From Arcuatula senhousia (lineage: Eukaryota; Mollusca; Bivalvia; Mytilida; Mytilidae), in contig OZ020313.1 in NCBI GenBank assembly GCA_963971305.1, positions 57,670,203-57,734,202 on the forward strand: DNA of 64,000 nucleotides. Reading direction: 5' to 3'. The position numbers and the translations under genes were made by a program. Under the pieces are notes generated by a model. The model made no database searches. It was not told where the DNA came from and saw nothing but the letters and a program-made list of their open reading frames with translations. Within the stretch, counting starts at the first letter, position 1; every line of letters starts with the position of its first letter. Below, piece after piece: positions 46,986-57,200 of the stretch.

Positions 46986-49945
46986 TTATGGGTCATGGGT
47001 TATGGGTTGACATGGGTCATGGGAATGGGTCTACGTGGGTTATGGTTTAAGGGTCATGGGTTATAGGTATACGTAGGTTATAGGTGTTGGGTTTACTTAG
47101 TTTATTGGAAATGGGCATACCTAGGTTATGGGTTATGGGTATACCTAGGTTATTGGTCATGGGTTATAGTTTAAAAAAAAATCATCATATATCGGTTGTT
47201 TTTTAACAGATTTTAAAAAGTAAATGTGTTCTGAAAAGCTCGGAACATGCTCTTTCTCGTGATGCCTTAAGCCAAGATATAAAAATAAAGTTTGTTTCAG
47301 TTTTTTTTTAAAAGCAATCATGTTAAACATCTACGCTTTAAAACTACTAGCCCCTTTCTTATGGGTTCACATGGGTCATGGGTCATGAGTTTACGTGGGT
47401 TATTTTTCATGGATCATGGGTTTACCTGGGTTATGGGTAATAGGTCTACCTGGGTTATGGGTATACCTGGGTTATGGGTTATAGGTATACCTATGTTATG
47501 GGTGACCGTTTTACATAGGTTATTGGTAATGGGTAGACCTAGGTTATGGCTTATGGGTAGATTTAGGTTATGGGTCATGAGTAATAGGTTTACTTGGGTC
47601 ATGGGTGAAAGATTTATCTAGATTATGGGTCATGAGTTATAGGTTGACATGGGTCATGGGTCATGGGTTTACATGAGTTATGGTTCATGGGTCATGGGTA
47701 ATAGGTTTACCTAGGGTATGGGTGATGGGTTTACTCAGTTAATTGATAATGGGTATACCTAGATTATGGGTCATGGGTCTTGGGTTTACTTGGGTCATGG
47801 GTTAAGGGTCTACCTAGGTTATGGGTCATGGGTTATGGGTTTACATGGGTCATGGGTCATTGGTTACGTAGGTTATGGTTCATGGGTCATGGGTTTACCT
47901 GGGTTCTGGGTTATAGGTTTACCTAGGTTATGGGTGATGGGTTAACTTAGTTCATTAATAATGGGTTTACCTAGGTTATGGGTTATGGGTATACCTAGGT
48001 TATGGGTCATGGGTTATGGGTTCACTTGGGTCATGGGTTAAGAGTCTTCCTAGGTTATGGGTCATAGGTTATGGGTTCACATGGGTCATGGGTCATGGGT
48101 TACGTAGGTTATGGTTCATTAGTCATGGGTTTACCTGGGTTATGGGTTATAGGTTAACTAGTTTATGGGTGATGGGTTTACTTAGTTTATTGATAATGGG
48201 TATACCTAGGTTATGGGTGATGGGTTTACTTAGTTTATTGGAAATGGGTATACCTAGGTTATGGGTGATGGGTTTACTTAGTTTATTGGAAATGGGTATA
48301 CCTAGGTTATGGGTTATGGATATACCTAGGTTATTGGTCATGGGTTATAGTTTACAAAAATTAAAATCATCATATCTCGGTTGTTTTTTAACCGATTTTA
48401 AAAAGTAAATGTGTTCCGAAAAGCTCGGAACATGCTCTTTCTCGTGATGCCCTAAGCCAAGCTATAAAAAGTAAAGTTTGTTCCGTTTTTTTTTTAAAGC
48501 AATCATGTTAAACATCTACGTTTTAAACTACTAGCCCCTTACTTATGGGTTCACATGGGTCATGGGTCATGATTTTACGTGGGTTATTTTTCATGGGTCA
48601 TGGGTTTACCTGGGTTATGGGTAATAGGTCTACCTAGGTAATGGGTCATGGGTTTACCTGGGTTATGGGTTATAGGTTAACTAGTTTATGGGTGATGGGT
48701 TTACTTAGTTTATTGATAATGAATATACCTAGGTTATGGGTGATGGGTATACCTAGGTTATGGGTCATGGGTTATGGGTTTACTTGGGTCATGGGTTAAG
48801 GGTCTACCTAGGTTATGGGTCATGGGTTATGGGTTCACATGGGTCATGGAGTCATGGGTTACGTAGGTTATGGTTCATTGGTCATGGGTTTACCTGGGTT
48901 ATGGGTTATAGGTTAACTAGTTTATGGGTGATGGGTTTACTTAGTTTATTGATAATGGATATACCTAGGTTATGGGTGATGGGTTTACTTAGTTTATTGG
49001 AAATGGGTATACCTAGGTTATGGGTTATGGGTATACCTAGGTTATTGGTCATGGGTTATAGTTTAAAAAAATAAAATCATCATATCTCGGTTGTTTTTTA
49101 ACCGATTTTAAAAAGTAAATGTGTTCCGAAAAGCTCGGAACATGCTCTTTCTCGTGATGCCCTCAGCCAATCTATAAAAGGTGATTTGTTCCGTTTTTTT
49201 AAAAGCAATCATGTTAAACATCTACGTTTTAAACTACTAGCCCCTTACTTATGGGTTCACATGGGTCATGGGTCATGAGTTTGCGTGGGTTATTTTTCAT
49301 GGGTCATGGGTTTACCTGGGTTATGGGTAATAGGTCTACCTAGGTTATGGGTCATGGGTTTACCTGGGTTATGGGTTATAGGTATACCTAGGTTATGGGT
49401 GACCGGTTTAACTAGGTTATTGGTAATGGGTAGATTTAGGTTATGGGTCATGAGTAATAGGTTTTCTGGGTCATGGGTGAATGATTTATCTAGATTATGG
49501 GTCATGAGTTATGGGTTGACATGGGTCATGGGTCATGGGTTTACAGGGTTTATGGTTTATGGGTCATGGGTTATAGTTTAATCTAGGTTATGGGTGATGG
49601 GTTTACCTAGTTCATTGATAATGGGTATACCAAGATTATGGGTCATGGGTTATAGGTTTACTTGGGTCATGGGTTAAGGGTCTACCTAGGTTATGGGTCA
49701 TGGGTTATGGGTTCACATGGGTCATGGGTCATGGGTTACATAGGTTATGGTTCATGGGTCATGGGTTTACCTGGGTTATGGGTTATAGGTTTACCTAGGT
49801 TATGGGTGATGGGTTAACTTAGTTCATTAATAATGGGTATACCTTGGTTATGGGTTATGGGTATACCTAGGTTATGGGTCATGGGTTATGGGTTCACTTG
49901 GGTCATGGGTTAAGGGTCTACCTAGGTTATGGGTCATGGGTTATG
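46986..49945 (+). repeat. G-rich satellite with cassettes, unit 2 (3.0 kb)
   Basis: Same family as 22431-43756, but only three cassettes (47231, 48416, 49136) and no higher-order repetition. It may resemble the state before the expansion seen in unit 1. It ends directly in TTAGGG. Confidence 0.94.
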
Positions 49946-50013
49946 GGTTAGGGTTAGGGTTAGGGTTAGGGTTAGGGTTAGGGTTTAGGTTAGGGTTAGG
50001 GTTAGGGTTAGGG
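49946..50013 (+). repeat. Interstitial TTAGGG tract ending unit 2
   Basis: About eleven TTAGGG units with one TTTAGG variant, joined directly to satellite on the left and spacer 1 on the right. Confidence 0.95.
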
Positions 50014-50510
50014 TATATACTTAATACGAAGATGAGCCTGGGTTAGGATGAGCCTGTTAATACAGAGTAATGTCCCTTAAGTCAAGTGTTATACAATAGC
50101 GTCATCCGCCATCTTGGAAAAGAAAAGTAAACATGTGCTTAAGGTAAAGTTTTTTTAACATATATACGTATTGATTATGAATTGAAAAACGGTTGTTAAT
50201 TGTAAAACAATTATAACATTACTGAAATAGAAAGCAAATCCATCTTATCTTTATTATCAATCGTTTAAAAAATAATTATTATTTGAAAATGCATAACGTA
50301 GACATTATGTATAAAACCAGACAGGTTTTATTATAATGTTCTATTTTAAGTATTTCTAAGGCATGGTATTTTATTTCCGCCAATAAAACTTTTGTAATTG
50401 CATTACACGCTATAATTTCTGAAATATTGGAAATTTTTGACCTCAGAATAATAAATATACTTAGTAAACAAAAAAGATAATCCGTTACCTATCTAGAAAA
50501 AACCTTATAA
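50014..50510. repeat. Spacer 1, copy 3
   Basis: Near-identical to the other two copies. CCGCCATCTTG is kept at 50106-50116, but the E-box has mutated to CAAGTG. Confidence 0.92.
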
Positions 50511-51275
50511 GGATAGCATGGGTAAACCCAAAAACCCATAACCTAAGTATACCCATTACCAATAAACTATGTTTACCCATAACCCACAACCTAGGTATAC
50601 CCATAACCCATAATCCAGGTAAACCCTTGACCCTTAACCAAAAACCCAGGTAAACCCATGACCCATAACTCATAACCTAGTTAAACCCATAACCCATAAC
50701 CCAGGTAAACCCATGATCCATAACCCATGACCTAGGTCAACCCATAACCCATAACCCAGGTAAACTCATAATCAATTACCTTGGTAAACCCATAGCCCAT
50801 AAATAATATATACCCATTACCCATAACCTAAGTATACCCATAACCCATAACCAATAACCTATATATACCCATTACCCGTAATCAAGGTAAACCCATAACC
50901 GATAACCAATGTAAACCAATAACCCATAACCTAAGTAGAACCCTTACCCATAACCTAGGTAAACCCATAACTCAGAACCTTTAGCCTATGTATACCCCTG
51001 ACCCATTACCTAGGTTTAACGATAGCCCATAACTTAGGTATGCCCTATACCAATAAACTAAATAAACCCATAACCCATAACCTATGTGAACCCATTATCC
51101 ATAACCTAGGTAACCCATGACCTATGAACAATAACCCATAACCTATGTTATCCCTTAACCCATGACCAAAGTAAACCCATAACCCTTTACCAAGGTTAAC
51201 CAATTACCCATTAAATAGGTAAACCTTGGTATACCCATAATCCATAACCTAAGTAAACACATAACCCATAACCTA
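50511..51275 (-). repeat. C-rich satellite, unit 3
   Basis: Colinear with 44291-45061. The empty site of the 2.9-kb transposon is at 51102-51103. Confidence 0.93.
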
Positions 51276-51664
51276 CAGATGGGTCCAAACCTAACCTGTA
51301 TGCAAACTAAACTACAAAAGCAAACCAGAAGTTTGGTCTAAGTTCACTTTTCACTTTGTTTGGTTTACTTTTAGCAAACCAAAGTTTACTTTAATGTTTA
51401 CTCGAAAAGTAAACCAGACGGCTGGTTTGGTTTGATTTGGTTTGGTCTGAGCAAACCAAACTTTAAAAAGCAAACCAAACAAGCGCCCTAGTTTGGTTTG
51501 GTTTGGTTTGCTCTGAGCAAACCGCGAGCATGCGCAGATGATTCATATAATCGATGTGAAAGAATGTCCAAACTATTTCACAATTATTACATTTCATGAA
51601 CAAATATTATTCACTAAATGTCTCAATCGAATTAAAAAATTCTGATTTAAACATTTTACATCAT
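51276..51664. mobile_element. Truncated copy of the 867-bp inverted-repeat element
   Basis: The first 389 bp of the element sit at the same TA site as in unit 2. The copy stops after TTTACATCAT, where the intact copy continues ATTAGATTGG, and is replaced directly by TTAGGG repeats. Confidence 0.92.
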
Positions 51665-51822
51665 TTAGGGTTAGGGTTAGGGTTAGGGTTAGGGTTAGGG
51701 TTAGGGGTTAGGGTTAGGGTTAGGGTTAGGGTTAGGGTTAGGGTTAGGGGTTAGGGTTAGGGTTAGGGTTAGGGTTAGGGTTAGGGTTAGGGTTAGGGTT
51801 AGGGTTAGGGGTTAGGGTTAGG
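51665..51822 (+). repeat. TTAGGG array capping the truncated element
   Basis: About 26 units, mostly exact TTAGGG with a few GGGG variants. With 53448-53536 and 62530-62650 it is among the longest and cleanest telomeric tracts in the window. Confidence 0.96.
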
Positions 51823-52303
51823 TATCGTATAGAGGGGGACCCCACCGATGTATTGATATTTTATTGGTATGTTATATGGTTGGCGTATGAATAAAGGGTT
51901 AGGGTTAGGGTTAGAGTTAGGGTTAGCCGGAACTTCTTTAATTAACTCTAACCCTAACCCTTTTACTCGACTGCGCATGCGCCGATATTTAATAAAGTAA
52001 TCGGTTCCTATATATGGTGGGTCTTTGGTATAGAAACAATTATAGTGGTAGAACTAATTTGCATACGTATTTTAAAGGGAGATAATATATTTCTATAACT
52101 ATGAAACGTAAATTTCCAAAGACAATATCTCAGTCATTTTTCAACCGATTTTAAAAATTCAAACTGTTTTTGAATGCTAACGAGTTTCCCTTTACGAACG
52201 GTACCTTCAAATGCATATAAACTGTGTCAATTCTAAGGGAGAAAATCATGATACATGTTAGGTTGGATGTTACGACCTACATTCACTCACCCTTATTCTT
52301 TTA
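51823..52303. repeat. Telomere-linked module, copy 3
   Basis: Same order as copy 2: TATCGTATAG, GGGGACCCC, TTAGGG, TTAGCCGGAACT, inverted CTAACCCTAACCC, GCGCATGCGCC, octamer at 52057-52064, ATATCTCAGTCATTTTTCAA. Confidence 0.87.
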
Positions 52304-52482
52304 CTATCTCAGTCATTTTTGAACCGATTTTAAAAATTCAAACTGTTTTTGAATGCTGACGAGTTTCCCTTTACGAACGGTACCTTCAAATGCATATAAA
52401 CTGTGTCAATTCTAAGGGAGAAAATCATGATACATGTTAGGTTGGATGTTACGACCTACATTCACTCACCCTTATTCTTTTA
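52304..52482. repeat. 179-bp tandem duplication of the module's 3' part
   Basis: Repeats about 52125-52303, from CTATCTCAGTCATTTTT to TTCACTCACCCTTATTC, with a few substitutions. The corresponding block at 14.9-15.05 kb has only one copy. Confidence 0.88.
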
Positions 52483-53195
52483 CTCCTGGGACAAAATCAT
52501 CCCATTTGATAGTATCAATGACCATATAATGTATTTCCTCACAGTTTATGGCAATTATATCCTTATAAATATCCTTTAAAACAATATTGCCACCTTTTGG
52601 GGGTACTAGTTCCCATATATAACCACACTCTAGGACAATAAAATCCATATAAATATACCCCTAAGACTACACAAACACATTTTTATGGTAAAAGTACTCC
52701 TATAAAATCTTTCACTGGACAATGTAAGCATAATTTATGGCAAGAACATCCTTATAAATTGTCTCCTTAGACTGCAGGAAAACGTTTTGCGGTCGTATAA
52801 AAATAGTGTTTGGTAAAAGGGAAGTAATCTGTATTGTACTTCCGTGATACAACCCACATTAACTCACTCGGAAATGTCTCTTTTATCGACAGTGAACATT
52901 TTCATTGATCACAACTTGGAATATATGGCTCAGTGTTTCAGCCTGCTACTTTTGTATCTTGTCTTCAGGCCCGTATCTTTCCTTAATCTTTATTAAGCAA
53001 GACCATACATGATTTGGTTGCGTGTTTAGACCTACATTCGCTCACAAGGCTAGTCTACGTTTTTAAACTACTTACCCCTTTCTTTCGACTCGCACAGCAT
53101 CCAGATGAACCACTGTCTCTCTTATTTCTGTTTGAGCATCATGTGCCGTAAATATTCTGTAATAAAAATGTTAAAAAAAGTATGAGCTCTCCTAA
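52483..53195. repeat. Composite block, second copy of 15046-16060
   Basis: Satellite fragment plus AT-rich DNA matching 15300-16050. The 15.1-15.3 kb satellite part is absent here. After about 53195 the two copies diverge abruptly. Confidence 0.87.
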
Positions 53196-53447
53196 AATCG
53201 TATAGTGTTTTCGAAAAAGTCGCCCACATTGAGACAAACATCTTGCTCCTAGAAAATAATTCCAGTCTCGCCTGTGCTCGACCGAGGTACGATCCCTTTA
53301 CTGTGTCCAACAGAACACGACTTGCGCCGTTTAACACAATTTACAGAACCGGGCTACCTATCGGCGATCGAAATTTATGATGCCTCAAACTTACATCACT
53401 TCCAGGTCCGAGTCTAGACATTGTACAAGTTAGCAATGTTCAATGAG
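53196..53447 (+). repeat. Fragment of the 1.18-kb monomer, cut by TTAGGG
   Basis: It matches 56200-56440 of the tandem array with moderate divergence (AGAAAATAATTCCAGTCTCG, ACACGACTTGCGCCGTTTAA, GTCCGAGTCTAGACATTGTA). It stops at CAATGAGGT and continues as TAGGGTTAGGG. Confidence 0.88.
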
Positions 53448-53536
53448 GTTAGGGTTAGGGTTAGGGTTAGGGTTAGGGTTAGGGTTAGGGTTAGGGTTAG
53501 GGGTTAGGGTTAGGGTTAGGGTTAGGGTTAGGTAAT
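53448..53536 (+). repeat. Interstitial TTAGGG tract
   Basis: About fourteen TTAGGG units with one GGGG variant. Confidence 0.96.
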
Positions 53537-53860
53537 TAGGGGTAACCCTCATCTGCACATTCCGCCAACGGTAAACCGTCTTGGTTGCGTATGAATATAG
53601 AGTTAGGTTAGGGTTAGGGTGAGGGTTAGGGTCAGGGTTAGCCGGAACTATTTTAATTAACCCTAACCCTAACCCTTTACATCGACTGCGCATGCGCCGA
53701 TATTTGATGGAATCAAGGGTCCCCCTTTATTATAGAGTAATCAGTTTCTATATATAGTAGGTCTTTGGTATAGAAACAATAATAGTGGTACAATTAATTT
53801 GCATAATTATATCAAAGGGAGATAATTTGTTATATGAAAAAGGGCAAACTTTGACCTTGG
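53537..53860. repeat. Telomere-linked module, copy 4 (variant head)
   Basis: The head differs from copies 2 and 3 (AATTAGGGGTAACCCTCATC, and the palindrome ACGGTAAACCGT). It then shares GCGTATGAATA, TTAGCCGGAACT, inverted CCCTAACCCTAACCC, GCGCATGCGCC and the octamer at 53797-53804. Confidence 0.83.
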
Positions 53861-54140
53861 ATATCTTTGGTATGCCTTGTCCGATTTGAAAAATTTAAAG
53901 TGCACTGTAAAGGACTGTTGAAGGCTTTTTTGTTGATATCATTTACACCAGTTTATTGATGGACATAAACAATGTAAATTATATCAAAGGGAGATAATTT
54001 GTTATATGAAAAAGGACAAACTTTGACCTCGGATATCTTTGGTATGCCTTGCTGATTTGAAAAATTTTAAGTGCACTGTAAAAGACTTTTGAAGGCCTTT
54101 CTGTTGATTTTATTTACACCAGTTTTTTTATAGACATGCA
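53806..54140. repeat. Two-unit tandem repeat, about 171 bp
   Basis: ATATCAAAGGGAGATAATTTG begins both units (near 53808 and 53979). Each also carries TTTGACCT..GGATATCTTTGG and GTGCACTGTAAA. Both units recur in the duplicate at 62.9-63.25 kb. Confidence 0.87.
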
Positions 54141-54888
54141 CAAGTGTAAAAGATGCCTCTACAATTCAAAATCCGACCATCAATAAACAATTCTATTTTC
54201 AAATGTCCCATTTTTGACCCCTCATATCCAGTAAATAGTACAAGATACATCAAAGCTGTAAATACATTTTGTTAACATAATGTATTGCTGAATACAAAAA
54301 AGATTAATCAAAATAAGATGGAAATGAAATGTTCTATTTGCAGTTGTGTTTATACATCTATTTTGTTCCATCTTTTCTAAGAGGTACTACCCATGAAACC
54401 CCAATATGCAATACAAACATTCATTTAGTGGTTTTAAACACTATAACAAAATGTTATTAATTGGTAAACCACAACTTGATTTACCTCCCGAAAACCAATG
54501 TGTCTACAGACATAATACGATAGTAAATATTTTGTGGTCATACACAAAAATACATACTGAATGAGATTATAGGATTATACTGTATATTAAATATGAAAGA
54601 ATATGGAATATGTGCCAGAAAGACACGATCCACATATTTTATGACATGATTTTATTAAATGAAAACAATCAAAACTTCACTGCGTGTGAAGCGCTTTTCT
54701 GGATTAACCTTCATCAGACACGCTAGGGATCGAAATATTGGAAGACCGGTAAAATATTAGATTTGATAAAACCAAAATACAAAAGCCAAAATATTACAAT
54801 GACTAAACGGGGGTAAATTTATCAACTGTATTAGAGATAGCCAAAAGTTAGTGAACTGGAAATATGAAAACAGCGTCTTTCCAAATAC
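54141..54888. other. AT-rich spacer shared with the window's right end
   Basis: No gene recognised. It is near-identical to about 63255-64000. It contains CTTCACTGCGTGTGAAGCGC and CTTCATCAGACACGCTAGGG, a short partly palindromic motif near 54672-54728. Confidence 0.7.
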
Positions 54889-55430
54889 AAATACCAAAAC
54901 GGGTATAAACGGTTAATTTGGGTATGCTATATATCGATATTTCAAGGAGTAACCTCTCATCAGTAGCATTTGAATCAAAACGTTGGAAGATCAAAAACCA
55001 AAACTATTGAAAACGAAAAGTACTCAAAACCAAAATGTTCGAACAAGGAAGCCAAATCCAGCACCGAGGATATCGACCATGTGCATTACAAGGAAAGAAA
55101 CCTGGTGTTTTAAACAATTTTGAATTTAATAATCGGAAATTTCAACGACAAAAATATCAGACATTTAATGGTAAATTCGTGTCAGACAAGTCTGACGACC
55201 AGGCTTGTGATTACCCTCGGGGACCTCTGGTCCACCAGCAGTGGTTATCGCCCAGTAGTTCAAAATACAAATACCAAAACGGGTATAAACGGTTAATTTG
55301 GGTATGCTATATATCGATATTTCAAGGAGTAACCTCTCATCAGTAGCATTTGAATCAAAACGTTGGAAGATCCAAAACGCAAAACTATTGAAAACGAAAA
55401 GTACTCAAAACCAAAATGTTCGGTAGGAAG
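54889..55430. repeat. Direct repeat pair, about 160 bp, 371 bp apart
   Basis: AAATACAAATACCAAAACGG through AACCAAAATGTTCG occurs at about 54890-55040 and again at about 55263-55421. Between them lies a less AT-rich segment with CTCGGGGACCTCTGGTCCAC. A 103-codon plus-strand frame (55035-55346) runs through the second repeat and shows no domain. Confidence 0.8.
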
Positions 55431-55905
55431 CCAAATCCAGCATATCCAGTACTCGAAAATATATAAGAGCATACAACTGAAGCACGGGGAAGCTTTCTAA
55501 GACCTCCACACGGCACTAAAGCCAAAGGGTTATAGTCCGTTTGATAGCCGTTTACCAAGGGAAAATGATAAATTAAAAATCCCTTTATTTGTTTATGCAA
55601 AAAGTAATTACACGGAACATTGTCAAATATGTATACATATCTTGTGAAAATTTCCCAGTTTGCATAATTAAAAAACAAAAAAGTTTGCCTTAGACCTTAA
55701 TAGTAAATTTCTACGAATTTCATGCCTGGAAATAAATTTAAAAGCTTTACAGTTAGCTATTCCTTTCTTATTCAATTGAATTGTCTCATCTTTTGATTTA
55801 ATTAAAAGGTTCTTGAATGGATAATTTGATTTCTTTAAAGACCGGCCAATGCATTTACAATACTAGGTCAGTTATATTTGAGAACATGGTGCTGTTGGTT
55901 TTTTT
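55431..55905. other. AT-rich spacer, no gene seen
   Basis: No recognisable coding or RNA feature. The right end grades into T-rich sequence at the start of the tandem array. Confidence 0.5.
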
Positions 55906-56873
55906 TTGTTTTTTTTGAATTAGCTACTGATTTTTTTTCTTCCTTTTGCCTTCTCTTTCCTTCTTTTTTTTTCTCTCTTTGTCCCTTTTTTGTGTTCGTT
56001 TTTTTTTTCTCGGATTTTTTGCACATATTCTTCGTGCGCCCCGCCTGTAAATAACTGTTTCACTGTCTCAGCTGCACGTTTTTTTTCAGTCAGGCTATTG
56101 TTTTTTGATCAAACAGGCTTTGTACTAGCGGTTTTTGTCGAATTTTGTCGCCAATTCGTTGGTATTTTTCCGATCTGGAAGCTACAAGGACCCGAATGGT
56201 AAAAAAATCGCCTACATTGAGAGGAAAATCTTGTTCCTAGAAAATAATTCCAGTCTCGTGTGTACTCAACCGACGTAAAATCCCTTTACTGTGACCGACA
56301 GAACACGACTTGCGCCGTTTAACACAATTTACAGAACCGGGCTACCTATCGCCGATCAAAAGTTATGATGCCTCAAACTTGCATCACTTTCAGGTCCGAG
56401 TCTAGACATTGTACAAGTAAGCAATGTTCAATGAGGTAGGAAAAAGCTTACTTACCGTGTTCATTTCTTTACCTAAACTAGGTCTGGAGAATAAACAATT
56501 GGCTTTACAATCATGGTTCAATTTTTAAAATCGGTCAAGAGATGACCGAGATACAAGCATTTAAAGTTAACAATTAACCTTTGCCATTTTGCATGCCCAT
56601 GGTACACCTAACTCGAAAACGGCTTTGTCTAGAGACTTGCGATTTTTTGCATTGGCTCGCCCGTAAAACATTAGTGCCCCTATGGAACCAATTTTTAATT
56701 TTCGAGACGATTGGAGCAAGGGAACAGGGACAAATCAGCAAAAAATGGTTTCGACAACGTGGCCAACATGGCAATGGTAGACCCAATGTTTCCAAAAACA
56801 TTATTTTCAAGTTTTTCATCAAAAAACTTAATACGAATCTCTTATCGGTTTTGTTCCTAGCCCATTCAGTCTA

Positions 56874-57080
56874 TTTGTCAGCGAGAAGGCAGGCGGCCGG
56901 GGGTTTCGCGTCAAAGCCAAGTTCCCCGCGCGAGCAGGCCGGCCGCGGCTTCGAGTCGGAATATATTTTTCCGCGAAAAGGCAGGCGGCCTGGGTTTTCT
57001 CGTCGACGCCAAGTTCCTCGGGCAAGCAGGCCGGCCGCGGCTTCGAGCCAGAAAACATTTCTCCGCGAGAAAGCAGGCAG
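56874..57080 (+). repeat. GC-rich CpG-dense subrepeat pair (one per monomer)
   Basis: Two roughly 85-bp subunits, each with GGCAGGCGGCC, a CGTCGA(A/C)GCCAAGTTCC box and GCAGGCCGGCCGCGGCTTCG, form a GC-rich island in otherwise AT-rich DNA. Counterparts lie at 58055-58262, 59255-59456 and 61533-61738. The unit at 60435-60548 has only one fused subunit, which explains its 1,097-bp length. Confidence 0.92.
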
Positions 57081-57111
57081 CCTTTTTTTTTTTTTTTTAA
57101 ATTAGCTACTG

Positions 57112-57200
57112 ATTTTTTTTCTTCCTTTTGCCTTCTCTTTCCTTCTTTTTTTTCTCTCTTTGTCCCTTTTTTGTGTTCGTTTTTTTCTCTCGGATTTTTT
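57112..57200 (+). repeat. Homopyrimidine tract of the 1.18-kb monomer
   Basis: About 80 bases almost only C and T on the plus strand (TTCCTTTTGCCTTCTCTTTC and on), found in every unit (near 55930, 57112, 58308, 59490, 60590 and 61775). Such tracts can adopt triplex structure and vary in length between units here. Confidence 0.85.

Noticed and set aside
22431..49945. Many 60-130-codon open frames on both strands with tryptophan- and glycine-rich or TH(N)L-type repeats
   Set aside because: They repeat exactly with the satellite, exist on both strands at once, and start and stop at cassette or variant positions. This is what a stop-poor period produces, not a gene family.
55035..55346. 103-codon frame as a gene
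   Set aside because: It runs through a direct repeat whose other copy (from 54889) does not keep the frame, and it has no recognisable domain.
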